Shown one piece after another: positions 1 through 7,533 of a DNA stretch of 21,088 bases. The position numbers were made by a program, and so were the translations under genes. How positions within the stretch are numbered: the first letter of the stretch is position 1; the number at the start of each line of letters is the position of its first letter. This stretch comes from a virus: positions 1-21,088 of IMG/VR virus record IMGVR_UViG_3300032086_001295; one strand, 5' to 3'. Below the pieces are notes generated by a model. The model searched no databases and had not been told where the DNA came from. It saw nothing but the letters and a program-made list of their open reading frames with translations.

Positions 1-8
1 GTAAGCAT
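1..8 (-). CDS. Start of a further gene, cut by the window edge
   Basis: An ATG on the minus strand (bases 8-6) follows directly after the TAG stop of the preceding gene (bases 11-9). A good ribosome-binding sequence, GAGGA, ends five bases upstream of this ATG, inside the end of the preceding gene. Only two codons and a fragment are visible (Met-Leu-), so nothing can be said of the product. The spacing is that of a translationally coupled operon gene, which is the whole basis for the call. Confidence 0.4.
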
Positions 9-443
9 CTATTCCTCGGCTGGCTCGTCTTCAATTTTGAAGATCTTGCTGACCTGTATTGGATGAACCCTAAGTTCTTTACCAGCCGTAAGAATAATAG
101 AATTCTCATACTGGCTCCAATCTAGCTTCAGGTCTCTTCCGGTCTTGCCGTCATGCTGAGATGCTACGGCAGCGTTTAAGGCGTTGATTGTGTAGAGAGT
201 GTTTGTTTGCTTTTTCCGATGCATTCTCATAGTAAACAAACGAGGATTAAAAGGCTTTCCCTTTTCAACAATAGCGTTATATGTGATGATCTTTTTAAGG
301 GGATCTTCCTGTTCTTCCAGTAGAAATATTAGGCTGTTAGTAATTTCAATATTATTAACAATATATTCCACTTCTTGTTGGATTTGTTCCTCATTATCAG
401 TTTTGATAAATGATGCTAATAAAACTCCACGTTTGCTCGTCAT
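9..443 (-). CDS. Conserved-looking phage protein of unknown function (HRKK/TLYTINALN motif)
   Basis: A soluble 144-residue protein with no signal peptide or membrane segment. The N-terminal half looks like alternating strands and helices (a beta strand LLASFIK, then an acidic helix, then LIFLLEE). The centre has a basic block, MRMHRKKQTNTLYTINALN at about residues 73-91, the kind of motif a family would conserve. I recall similar small proteins in marine T4-like phages, without known function; this is memory, not a search. It starts with ATG, with AAGGGGAA about ten bases upstream, and lies 60 bases after the FtsZ/tubulin-like gene. A possible promoter and a hairpin lie in that gap. The basic motif could bind nucleic acid, but that is a guess. 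Confidence 0.75.
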   Translation of the reverse strand: MTSKRGVLLASFIKTDNEEQIQQEVEYIVNNIEITNSLIFLLEEQEDPLKKIITYNAIVEKGKPFNPRLFTMRMHRKKQTNTLYTINALNAAVASQHDGKTGRDLKLDWSQYENSIILTAGKELRVHPIQVSKIFKIEDEPAEE

Positions 444-475
444 TACAGTGGGTTCCCCTTTAAAGTTTTTGCTCT

Positions 476-481
476 ATTATA
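476..481 (-). promoter_or_regulatory. Possible promoter -10 box before the last small gene
   Basis: The minus strand reads CTATATAATAGAGC here, with an exact TATAAT (bases 481-476) about 33 bases before the ATG of the 144-residue gene. No convincing -35 box lies 16-18 bases upstream, so this may be an AT-rich chance match or a phage-type promoter that needs no -35. Confidence 0.25.
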
Positions 482-488
482 TAGTTAG

Positions 489-505
489 AGAGAAGCCTTT
501 TCTCT
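489..505 (-). other. Small hairpin over the stop codon of the FtsZ/tubulin-like gene
   Basis: On the minus strand AGAGAA (505-500) can pair with TTCTCT (494-489) around a five-base loop (AAGGC). The stem is only six base pairs and is not followed by a clear run of T, so it is not a convincing terminator. It overlaps the TAG stop codon and may affect mRNA stability or coupling to the next gene. Confidence 0.25.
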
Positions 506-1361
506 AGTTGAAAGCAAAATCCTGGATAGCAGAGGAATAGGCAGCGCACAACACTATCATATTTGGAAGTGTTGTCTCATATACGGAAAAGCTCGTGGAT
601 ATCTCTTCTGATTGGTGGCCTTTAACATGGTCTTTGATTCTTTTAACGAGTGAAGTATCTTCTTTTAGTTCCTTTTCGGGCACCCCATAAAAGAAGTGTA
701 TATCTTTTATCTTCTTGAGAGGGAAGAGCAGATTAATATCTGTACCCCCCTCATCTAACGAGGAAACTCCATAAGAAACAATCCGAGAGATCTCCAGCGG
801 ACTAATTCGATTAGCAAGAATAGGCTTAGTATGGTTGAAAAAATTCATCATAGCGACCACATAGGACACAAAATAAGAAATTGTTTTCTCATATTCAGTA
901 ATTGGCACATCGCCCGCTAATTCATCCACTTTGGGTTTGTTCACTAAAAAGATGTTTTTAAACTTTCCTGAGCGGGCATACTCCTGTAGAACATGGAAAC
1001 AAATCCGGTCGTCCCTCTTTTGCGTTTCTGATATCATTTGCCGATCAGGGCAGATGTATAAAATATTCAATTGGAGATCTTTGATAGTTTCTAAGATTTT
1101 TAAAGTCGCACCCGATATTGGGTCGCCTCCCTCAAGAACAAAAAGAACTTCATCATCTTTCTTCAGGGACCTGAGGTAGTAGGAAACCTCTTCCGAATCA
1201 ACCGCCGTCTCATACTCTGCCATGCCGTCGTGTTCGCCTAAGCTCAACCCATCGTCAATAACTGGGGCTATTTTATAGGTCCTATATTCAGGGTACGCCG
1301 TTAATTCATCGGCGATCGCACAACCTAATTTTCCAAGACCTATAACCTTATCCAACGTCAA
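504..1361 (-). CDS. FtsZ/tubulin-superfamily-like protein with degenerate GTP-binding loops
   Basis: The 285-residue protein follows the FtsZ layout from end to end. A glycine loop, GLGKLG (8-13), opens the Rossmann half. The strand DEVLFVLEGG (70-79) runs into GGDPISGA (78-85), where FtsZ has its GGGTGTG signature. Further on come the strand LNILYICP, IFLVNKPKV with Asn141 in the place of the guanine-contacting Asn loop, and ANRISPLEISRIVSYG (183-198) where FtsZ has NxDxxD followed by helix H8. The end, IHFFYGVPEKEL (221-232) to NMIVLCAAYSS, matches the C-terminal domain. The tubulin signature and the catalytic Asp are changed, so GTP hydrolysis is doubtful. An in-frame TGA just upstream and the absence of ATG force a TTG start, at 1361 or 1355; AAAGG sits eight bases before the second. 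The gene overlaps the polymerase gene by 14 bases. It could be a structural homologue with a new role rather than a filament former. Confidence 0.7.
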   Translation of the reverse strand: MTLDKVIGLGKLGCAIADELTAYPEYRTYKIAPVIDDGLSLGEHDGMAEYETAVDSEEVSYYLRSLKKDDEVLFVLEGGDPISGATLKILETIKDLQLNILYICPDRQMISETQKRDDRICFHVLQEYARSGKFKNIFLVNKPKVDELAGDVPITEYEKTISYFVSYVVAMMNFFNHTKPILANRISPLEISRIVSYGVSSLDEGGTDINLLFPLKKIKDIHFFYGVPEKELKEDTSLVKRIKDHVKGHQSEEISTSFSVYETTLPNMIVLCAAYSSAIQDFAFN

Positions 1362-2574
1362 TACCTTTCATCGAGCCTAATGTCTTTCCTTTTTTTACAT
1401 TTACCACAAACTCACCAAAATTAGTTGAAGACATAAGCTTGGTCAATGACTTAACTAGGTGTTCATCTTCTTTTTTCATATCTACTACAATAGCATCATG
1501 GATCAAGAAAGCGATGTGAGATCCACGACCTTGGGTTCGCAGCAAATACTCTATTTTTAGAGCCTGCTTTAGAGCTAGTTCTGCTGCCGTAGATTGTACC
1601 AAGTAGTTCAGGGCGTGATGCTCAGTTGTATCCTTTATTACCTTTTTAAATGGCGTTCTAACTGTATTACCGTCCCAGTATTTTTCAAGCAGCTTGTCCT
1701 TTTCATAAAAACTAGCTAGTTTTTTCATTTCTGTAACGTCAGCAGCACTCTTTGAGCCATATAGCCAAGCAAAAAAAGCCACTTTGGCGTCTGATCGATT
1801 GTTTATTTTTGTGAATATTTCCTGAAGATGGAAGTCGTGAACATCTCCTTCGGGCTGCGGCTTATTAAGCAGCCCCAGCAATGTCCTAACCTCTGCTCCA
1901 TTGAAGTCAAACTCAATGTAATAATCATTCTGAGGCTCGATCGCTGAACGGAACTCTTTACTAAGGGTAAGAATCGGGATAGTCCCTTTTTTACTTGTGA
2001 GGCGTCCAGTCTTGGTACCGAACTGGTTATATTTAACGCAGGGCTCAGCAGCTAGCAACGTCTTAGCATGGTTTTTAAGTTTAGGGCTCTGGAGATATGA
2101 AGAGATCTTGGACCTATTCAGAGTAACACGATGATGACCTTGGTCCTCTAGCATCATAGCAACATGTTTATAAAACTCATAACGTTGTGGCTTTTCAGTA
2201 TTCTTTAGGACATAATCAGTTATTTTATTTTTTACCTCGCAAAATTCCATTAAAAACCTATCGGGCACCAGGTCGAAAAAACAGTTCTCGTTTGTATTGA
2301 CCTGAGATATGGCTAAAGACCTCTTAAAGGCATTGATTTTGCGGGACACATCATCCCAATCATCTTTAAGATACTCAGGGATAATATCAGAGATAAGTTT
2401 CCCCTCCAAGTATAAAGAAGCATACTCTACATCCATTCCCCTCAAATAAGAGGAGTATTTCCAAGTCTTGCTTAATCTATCTGGAAAATCATCGGGGTCA
2501 AAAATCAGAGAATTATCGGTGTATATACCAACGCACTCGGTCTTGTCGTCCAAAGTCTGAAATAACACTAGCAC
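1348..2574 (-). CDS. Short family A (Pol I-type) DNA polymerase, no visible 3'-5' exonuclease
   Basis: A template-directed DNA polymerase of 408 residues. TKTGRLTSKKG (187-197) is the family's T.GRLSS segment. Motif A is DFNGAEVR with Asp223 (metal ligand) and Glu228 (steric gate). Motif B is RSDAKVAFFAWLYG (260-273), with Arg260, Lys264, Phe268 and Tyr272 in the O-helix spacing of Klenow fragment. LNYLVQSTAAEL (322-333) is the conserved Q/T-AA segment, and motif C is LIHDAIV with His359-Asp360. The residue after HD is Ala rather than the usual Glu. The first 130 residues show no convincing set of exonuclease motifs, and phage Pol A proteins are usually longer. The start is GTG at 2574; a second GTG at 2568 has AGG better spaced before it. 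The gene begins immediately after the 504-residue structural-region gene (one-base gap). A polymerase within a virion operon is odd; repair or a specialised synthesis role is possible. Confidence 0.85.
   Translation of the reverse strand: MLVLFQTLDDKTECVGIYTDNSLIFDPDDFPDRLSKTWKYSSYLRGMDVEYASLYLEGKLISDIIPEYLKDDWDDVSRKINAFKRSLAISQVNTNENCFFDLVPDRFLMEFCEVKNKITDYVLKNTEKPQRYEFYKHVAMMLEDQGHHRVTLNRSKISSYLQSPKLKNHAKTLLAAEPCVKYNQFGTKTGRLTSKKGTIPILTLSKEFRSAIEPQNDYYIEFDFNGAEVRTLLGLLNKPQPEGDVHDFHLQEIFTKINNRSDAKVAFFAWLYGSKSAADVTEMKKLASFYEKDKLLEKYWDGNTVRTPFKKVIKDTTEHHALNYLVQSTAAELALKQALKIEYLLRTQGRGSHIAFLIHDAIVVDMKKEDEHLVKSLTKLMSSTNFGEFVVNVKKGKTLGSMKGIDVG
1364..1368 (-). promoter_or_regulatory. Ribosome-binding site deciding a TTG start
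   Basis: AAAGG on the minus strand lies inside the end of the polymerase gene. It is eight bases before the TTG at 1355 but only two before the TTG at 1361, so 1355 (protein two residues shorter) is the likelier start of the FtsZ/tubulin-like protein. Confidence 0.45.
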
Positions 2575-2575
2575 C

Positions 2576-4090
2576 TCACCGTTGTATTATATCCCCAACT
2601 GTTTGTAGTGTTAACGGGTCAACATCTGCGGGTCCAATGTAATCCACCTGGGCAGCAGTCAGCGCCCGTTGATAGGCAGTCTCAGGATCGTCAGCCATTG
2701 AAAGGTTGTACCCATTTAAAATTTGTTGAATTTCGTACACCTTCCTTCTGGGAGGCAACTGATTTAATCTTTCAATATTGCGAATAATATAAAAGGTCTT
2801 AAGCTTCCATCGATCCCCATACATACTATCAAAATCTTGCGGTGTCAAGGTGTTTCTTAAAAAAGAAGTTGTTCGAGGTCCGCAATCAGAATCAAAAGGA
2901 GTTAAATTTTGAGTTGCTACTCTTCCCTGGAGGGAGACATAATAGTTATAAAAATATAAGAGATATTCCTGGAGGAGGTCAATATCAGTCTGATATGAGG
3001 GAGAATAATCTGTTCTAAACATTGTACTGAAAACTATGGGTTGCTGGGCTGTATCAAAAGCGGGAACCCAGCTTGAACCAGTCCATGTTTTATATCTTCT
3101 GAACCCTGGCTCTATTGTCTCCACGCCCTCAGAGTTAGTATAAGTGAAAACAGACACTCGACGACGAACGTCGGCTAAGCCTGGAATCTGCGAATAGCCA
3201 AAAGCTTGAGGAGGCAACTCAGTATCGCCCACAACAGGGTCACAAAGAAATTCTACCACATCTGGAAATACTATTTCTTCAATCGGAACGCCGAGCATGT
3301 ATTCAAGCATCACTGGATTTCTTAAGTCAGCGACAAAGCGCCAAGGTATGTTCTTATCGACAGAAAAGCCATAACGAGCAGCCAATGTACATATTAAAGA
3401 AAAGTTATAATCCCCAAACTTATAGGATTTGTTAAAATCATTATCGTAGTCATCTCCTGCTATTTCTATAACAAGGCCAGATGAATACATTGGGCAATAA
3501 TTTCCCTCTATGAAGCCGGACAAAGTTACAGGACCTACCTTTGACATTGTGTCCCTCATAAAATTATTGAACTCATTGATGAAATCATTAATGTTTCGTA
3601 TGCGGGTGTTGGTATCCCCGCTATATAAGTAATTGTTATAAAGGACTGGATAAATGTTTTCCCTCATGTAAAGATCATAACCCGTTTCGGCTGGCTCCCA
3701 AGCTTTCACCACCTGTGGGTTTGCCCAAGGACTGTCTTTATAAATCACATTGACAGCAACTAATTCTCGAACTTTTCGACAGAAATCAGCCCAAGCATCA
3801 GCAACGAAATTCAAAGCATAATACGCCCTGTCCTCGTCTGAACCAAACTGTAAGCTTCGAAGACGACGAGGGTCAGGCGTTACAGCATTACCATAAGTGT
3901 CAACAAGACCATAATACCTTTCGGTGGTCCAAGTGCTTACAAAGTTATCTGCCAAGAAGTCTGGAAACACATAAGAATCATATTTTTGCCTCTCACGGAA
4001 GATCTCTGCGGAGGATTTTGTATTATCCCCATATGAAAAAAGATCAACATTGCTTTCAGGATTTACTTTTAATCTTGTTTGATTAGCCAT
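2576..4090 (-). CDS. Unrecognised probable virion (baseplate-region) protein, 504 residues
   Basis: A large soluble protein rich in Tyr, Phe, Asn and Asp, without membrane segments, signal peptide or an enzyme motif that I recognise. The centre, about residues 225-265, has the stretch ARYGFSVDKNIPWRFVADL, which looks like a conserved family core. The Tyr- and Asp-rich composition and the acidic loops fit a structural protein. It starts with ATG one base after the stop of the hub-like gene, with GAGG about 12 bases upstream, so the two are probably co-translated. Position after the hub and before the polymerase suggests a baseplate or tail-associated part, but that is inferred from context alone. 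I recall proteins of this look labelled 'virion structural protein' in marine phages. Confidence 0.75.
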   Translation of the reverse strand: MANQTRLKVNPESNVDLFSYGDNTKSSAEIFRERQKYDSYVFPDFLADNFVSTWTTERYYGLVDTYGNAVTPDPRRLRSLQFGSDEDRAYYALNFVADAWADFCRKVRELVAVNVIYKDSPWANPQVVKAWEPAETGYDLYMRENIYPVLYNNYLYSGDTNTRIRNINDFINEFNNFMRDTMSKVGPVTLSGFIEGNYCPMYSSGLVIEIAGDDYDNDFNKSYKFGDYNFSLICTLAARYGFSVDKNIPWRFVADLRNPVMLEYMLGVPIEEIVFPDVVEFLCDPVVGDTELPPQAFGYSQIPGLADVRRRVSVFTYTNSEGVETIEPGFRRYKTWTGSSWVPAFDTAQQPIVFSTMFRTDYSPSYQTDIDLLQEYLLYFYNYYVSLQGRVATQNLTPFDSDCGPRTTSFLRNTLTPQDFDSMYGDRWKLKTFYIIRNIERLNQLPPRRKVYEIQQILNGYNLSMADDPETAYQRALTAAQVDYIGPADVDPLTLQTVGDIIQR

Positions 4091-4091
4091 T

Positions 4092-7000
4092 TTAGGACGC
4101 CCTCAGTTCGAAGACGCAACTCAGGTTGGTTGTATATCCTCGATTAGTTATTTTGTGCGTCGAGCGCACCACTCGATAATAACCTCCGATACCTAGGATA
4201 TTGCCAGCTACCTTGCCGAGAGCACGTCTCGTGTCTACGAAAATTAAATCACCGTTCCTGTGTATGCCATTTCCGTACATTTCTATTTCTACATTCTGAG
4301 GTAAGAATAGCGCCTGGATCTTGTCAGCGGCGTTGTTAGACTCAATCAACATCTCTTGATAATACGCCGTTTCTTGACGAGAAAAATTAAATCTCTTAGC
4401 TAAACCTCGGTCAGACCCGACCACATAGTGAAAAATTCCATCATCCATGTCCTGGACTCTGTTTCCTGTTCTCTTTCCAAAGCCCATTTTCTTAGTAAAA
4501 ATAGGGTAATAGTTTTGATAAACTTTCTGCGTGCCGTTAAGTGGGTCAAGAAGACCTTCTCGGATCTTACGGTAATCGCTAGGAAGTAAGACTCTATTTG
4601 TATCTGCTCTTGGGTTGCGAAACGTAGAGGAGATAACCGTATAGTCAAAAGACATACGCTCTGACGTCTGAGGGTTTTGGTTAATTAGTCTAGCTGTGTA
4701 ATTAAGAAAGTCATTTAAAAAGGTACGAAAAGGGTACGCTGTTAGACGCCTACTAACAACTCGATTAAAGAAAAACTGCCCAAAACTATCCATGGTGATC
4801 GGTATATTGTATATGGGTCGATCGTTATCATTTATATCTTCATACTGTCCCAACAGAAGAGTGATGTCTTTGCGTAAGTCCGCATTTTTCATAGCAATTT
4901 TAAAGATATCACCCAAAAGTGCGTAATAAACAACAAAAGCAGTGTCTAGTTTTCCTCTATCAATTTGAGGCTGTATGGGGGATGTCATGCCACCCTCCGC
5001 AGATGAGGATTGTGCCTCGGTAGACATATTCGGATTGCCACCTCTTTCTATCTGCTGACGGGCGTCTACCCTATCTTGTTGTAAATTAGCGACAGACCGT
5101 GGATCTACGGTCAATTTAACTTTATCTGAATTGTCTATTTCTACTAGAGCTTTCCTGACAATTCCACTATCCAACATAGTCTCTAAAAAGTCGGAATACA
5201 TATCTCTGAGGCGCTTATTCAGTGCTCGGTTGTAAATCAAGACGATGTACGCCGCACGCTTTGTAAGAGATTTAACATACCCTGATTCAGAGTTAAGATT
5301 CATGATTTCCGCTTTTTTAAGCTCTAATTGAACAAGTTCCTGAGCAAACCGAAGACCTGCCAATTGAACACTAATATATCTCTCCCCAAACTGGTCTACT
5401 TTCTGTCCTGTTTCTTTTAGTCTAGCTTCAAGATATGGGTCAGCGATCGTCAGCGGGTTTATACCTGCTGCCCTTGCTCCACTGAAGTTAGCCGGGACTT
5501 TATCTATCAGGTTGCCCCTCTCAGACAAGATGCCCTCCAAAGACACTTTTGTATCCTCATACATAACTTTAGAATTAAAATTGTTTGATCCAAATATGTC
5601 CGAACTATCGGTAGCCATATAGTTGTCAGATGATCCCAGGAACTTCATACTTAGAGTGGTTGGACCTTCTTGAGTAAAATTAACATTGTAGTCAAAAAGA
5701 TTTAAATGAATGGCTGTTTGAGTCTTTTTGACATCTGCCATAAAGGTCGCCATAGAATCACCTGGCATAAGCTGCTTAAGTTGATCTTTGTTTCCATCAG
5801 GGACGGACCAACCTACAATAACTTTCAATTGTCTAAAGTTTCTTTTTCGAGAAGCTCGTAGTTGTTTGTTGTTGTCTGAGTTTAGCTTCTGGAGTTCTGA
5901 GTTTCCCTTGTTTAAAATTTTTCGGTACTTGTCAATCTTTCGATTTATGTCCATAATTTCTTGTGAAACATTTCTTTGGTCGTTTTGAGTGCGAGCACCC
6001 TCTTTTGCCCTTTGGCGACCAGATGTGCTCTCTAGTTCAGACGCTATATCCACAGCATTCCCAGTTGGGAATAAAAATTGAAGATATTCAATGTTAGCTA
6101 ATTCTAGCAGTGTGCTAAAATATAATTCTAATTCAGCTTCAATGATATAATCACCTTCATGTTTATTGTTATAGTTCCATGTAAAAGAGGTAATCCCTGC
6201 TTCACCACCTCCTCCTTTGCGAGGCCTCAGGATATCTGTTAGGTTTTTTTCATTTTTAAGTTTAGCTATACTCTTTATGTGCTCAACCGAGACTTTGTCA
6301 CTAAAAAATATTTCCTCTGAGTTTCCTTTTGAGTCAACAATAAAAAATCTAAGCATTGGCATTAGACACGCCAACTGTGCCGGTGTAGCATTTAAAAAAT
6401 CCCCGCCCCCCTGATTGTTCGATCGGGATACTTTCTTAAACATCTTTTCCGTAGATAGTCTCTGGTGGAGAGCGCCCTTGGAGGTTCCATCTTTTTCAAG
6501 TTTATAGATGTTCTCTGGACCCGTGGCTTTAAACTCAGAAGTGTCAAATTCTTGTGCTCTGTTGAACAACAGAGATTGAACATTTCTTAGATATTTCTTA
6601 ATAGCTGCCGCAGAAGTCTCTTTTCTGTCCTCAGCCTGGGGCTCACGAGCCGTGCTTCCATCGCCGCCCTCTTCTTGGTCCTGAAGAGGATCGCCAGATA
6701 TCATTTTCTCTGCTACCTCTTGAGATATCGGCTTGTTTTTAGAGTCGTAAAAATCATTGGTGCCCCGGCGACGGTATACCCCATTCCCCTCATAGGTGTA
6801 CTTGTCAAGATTTGCTGCCGGAGATCTCGTTGGGTTTTGTTGGACTGTAGCAGAAGGCTCTTTAGGAAGAGCAGCGATAGCTTTTCTCTTGCCTTCGGCA
6901 TTGGTGGTTTTACGCTTTTCTATATCTCGTACAGCCTTGTCGTAAGCCATCTTATAAGCTTCTTCAGGTGTTCGATTAGTCGCCTTAAAAGGGTCTTTTT

Positions 7001-7178
7001 TAAGATAGTACATGGCATCACGTTCGAGTTCAGTCTGCCTATTGCGTGGTTTCTCCCACCAATTCTTGCCTTTCGCAGGAGGGTTGAGGAATTTTTTGGC
7101 GGTATAATACTCGTCCATTCGCCCCTCTTCTTTGAGCCTGTTTATGATGCTTATTTTCTCTGATTTACTTACCGTCAT
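4092..7178 (-). CDS. Large baseplate hub-like protein
   Basis: This is a 1028-residue protein. Residues 1-190 are charged and low in complexity (a likely flexible or linker arm). Residues 265-375 and 450-520 alternate hydrophobic strands (for example ITSFTWNY, IIEAELELYF, LKVIVGWSVP, AIHLNLFDYNVNF), as in tail-tube or hub beta barrels. A coiled coil lies between them at about 385-445. The last 115 residues (FHYVVGSD... to CVFELRAS) include a strand-GN-strand segment, VEIEMYGNGIHRNGDLIFVD, and end with GIGGYYRVVRSTHKIT. Such an ending is typical of gp27/gpD-like hubs, where the domain seats the spike. No lysozyme motif is seen. It starts at ATG with AGGT upstream and follows the LysM-like baseplate gene by ten bases. 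The hub call rests on fold-like patterns and position, so a different central baseplate role is possible. Confidence 0.6.
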   Translation of the reverse strand: MTVSKSEKISIINRLKEEGRMDEYYTAKKFLNPPAKGKNWWEKPRNRQTELERDAMYYLKKDPFKATNRTPEEAYKMAYDKAVRDIEKRKTTNAEGKRKAIAALPKEPSATVQQNPTRSPAANLDKYTYEGNGVYRRRGTNDFYDSKNKPISQEVAEKMISGDPLQDQEEGGDGSTAREPQAEDRKETSAAAIKKYLRNVQSLLFNRAQEFDTSEFKATGPENIYKLEKDGTSKGALHQRLSTEKMFKKVSRSNNQGGGDFLNATPAQLACLMPMLRFFIVDSKGNSEEIFFSDKVSVEHIKSIAKLKNEKNLTDILRPRKGGGGEAGITSFTWNYNNKHEGDYIIEAELELYFSTLLELANIEYLQFLFPTGNAVDIASELESTSGRQRAKEGARTQNDQRNVSQEIMDINRKIDKYRKILNKGNSELQKLNSDNNKQLRASRKRNFRQLKVIVGWSVPDGNKDQLKQLMPGDSMATFMADVKKTQTAIHLNLFDYNVNFTQEGPTTLSMKFLGSSDNYMATDSSDIFGSNNFNSKVMYEDTKVSLEGILSERGNLIDKVPANFSGARAAGINPLTIADPYLEARLKETGQKVDQFGERYISVQLAGLRFAQELVQLELKKAEIMNLNSESGYVKSLTKRAAYIVLIYNRALNKRLRDMYSDFLETMLDSGIVRKALVEIDNSDKVKLTVDPRSVANLQQDRVDARQQIERGGNPNMSTEAQSSSAEGGMTSPIQPQIDRGKLDTAFVVYYALLGDIFKIAMKNADLRKDITLLLGQYEDINDNDRPIYNIPITMDSFGQFFFNRVVSRRLTAYPFRTFLNDFLNYTARLINQNPQTSERMSFDYTVISSTFRNPRADTNRVLLPSDYRKIREGLLDPLNGTQKVYQNYYPIFTKKMGFGKRTGNRVQDMDDGIFHYVVGSDRGLAKRFNFSRQETAYYQEMLIESNNAADKIQALFLPQNVEIEMYGNGIHRNGDLIFVDTRRALGKVAGNILGIGGYYRVVRSTHKITNRGYTTNLSCVFELRAS

Positions 7179-7188
7179 TTTATCAAAC

Positions 7189-7530
7189 CTATTCTATAAA
7201 ACTAAGCACGTCCTCAAGTGGCAGCGGAACATAATATTGATCCCCAATCTTAAATTCCGCTTCTGAAGATTTTTTGTTGTACCAAGCTATGACCCACCAA
7301 TACTCAGGTGAACCATAATACTGATTTGCTACATTATATAAATTATCGGTAGCACCCCATACGCCCAGGCGGTTATCTAAACCTGCCTTTTCACTATCGG
7401 TAGGATAAGAAAATCTTGGCACGTCATATTGGTAAAGTTCTTGGATGTCCCTGTTTTTAAAAAAGACATTCTTGTACTGTCTGCTATTGTTTAAAAAAAC
7501 CTGTCGTGTACTAAATCTTGAATATGGCAT
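7189..7530 (-). CDS. LysM-like baseplate protein (T4 gp53 / P2 gpX type)
   Basis: A 113-residue protein with a basic N-terminal arm and a LysM-like domain at about residues 57-104. The segment VWGATDNLYNVANQYYGSPE is followed by YWWVIAWYN and then by IGDQYYVPLP, which is the LysM pattern of start, asparagine and closing proline strand. T4 gp53 carries the same YG.P..YW core in its LysM domain, and small LysM proteins sit beside the hub in many contractile tails. In phages these domains hold the hub or wedge together rather than acting on the cell wall. The start is ATG with GGGGAGAG just upstream, three bases after the stop of the previous gene. The hub-like gene follows, which supports a baseplate role. 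Confidence 0.7.
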   Translation of the reverse strand: MPYSRFSTRQVFLNNSRQYKNVFFKNRDIQELYQYDVPRFSYPTDSEKAGLDNRLGVWGATDNLYNVANQYYGSPEYWWVIAWYNKKSSEAEFKIGDQYYVPLPLEDVLSFIE

Positions 7531-7533
7531 AGC

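Noticed and set aside
504-1361. NAD-binding dehydrogenase reading of the N-terminal GLGKLG loop
   Set aside because: A GxGxxG loop alone would fit, but the later segments (signature position, Asn strand, H8 region, C-terminal domain) follow FtsZ in order, and no dehydrogenase catalytic motif is seen.
1348-2574. DVE at residues 48-50 of the polymerase as an exonuclease I motif
   Set aside because: The surrounding residues do not fit, and no matching exonuclease II and III motifs follow at proper spacing.
6675-7163. Plus-strand open frame of 162 codons, the longest on that strand
   Set aside because: It is wholly opposite the hub-like gene, has a hydrophobic, unpatterned composition and no ribosome-binding site. 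It looks like a shadow of the coding strand.
7189-7530. LysM domain read as a cell-wall-binding lysin
   Set aside because: The protein has no catalytic domain or signal peptide, and it sits in the baseplate cluster, where LysM-like folds are structural.
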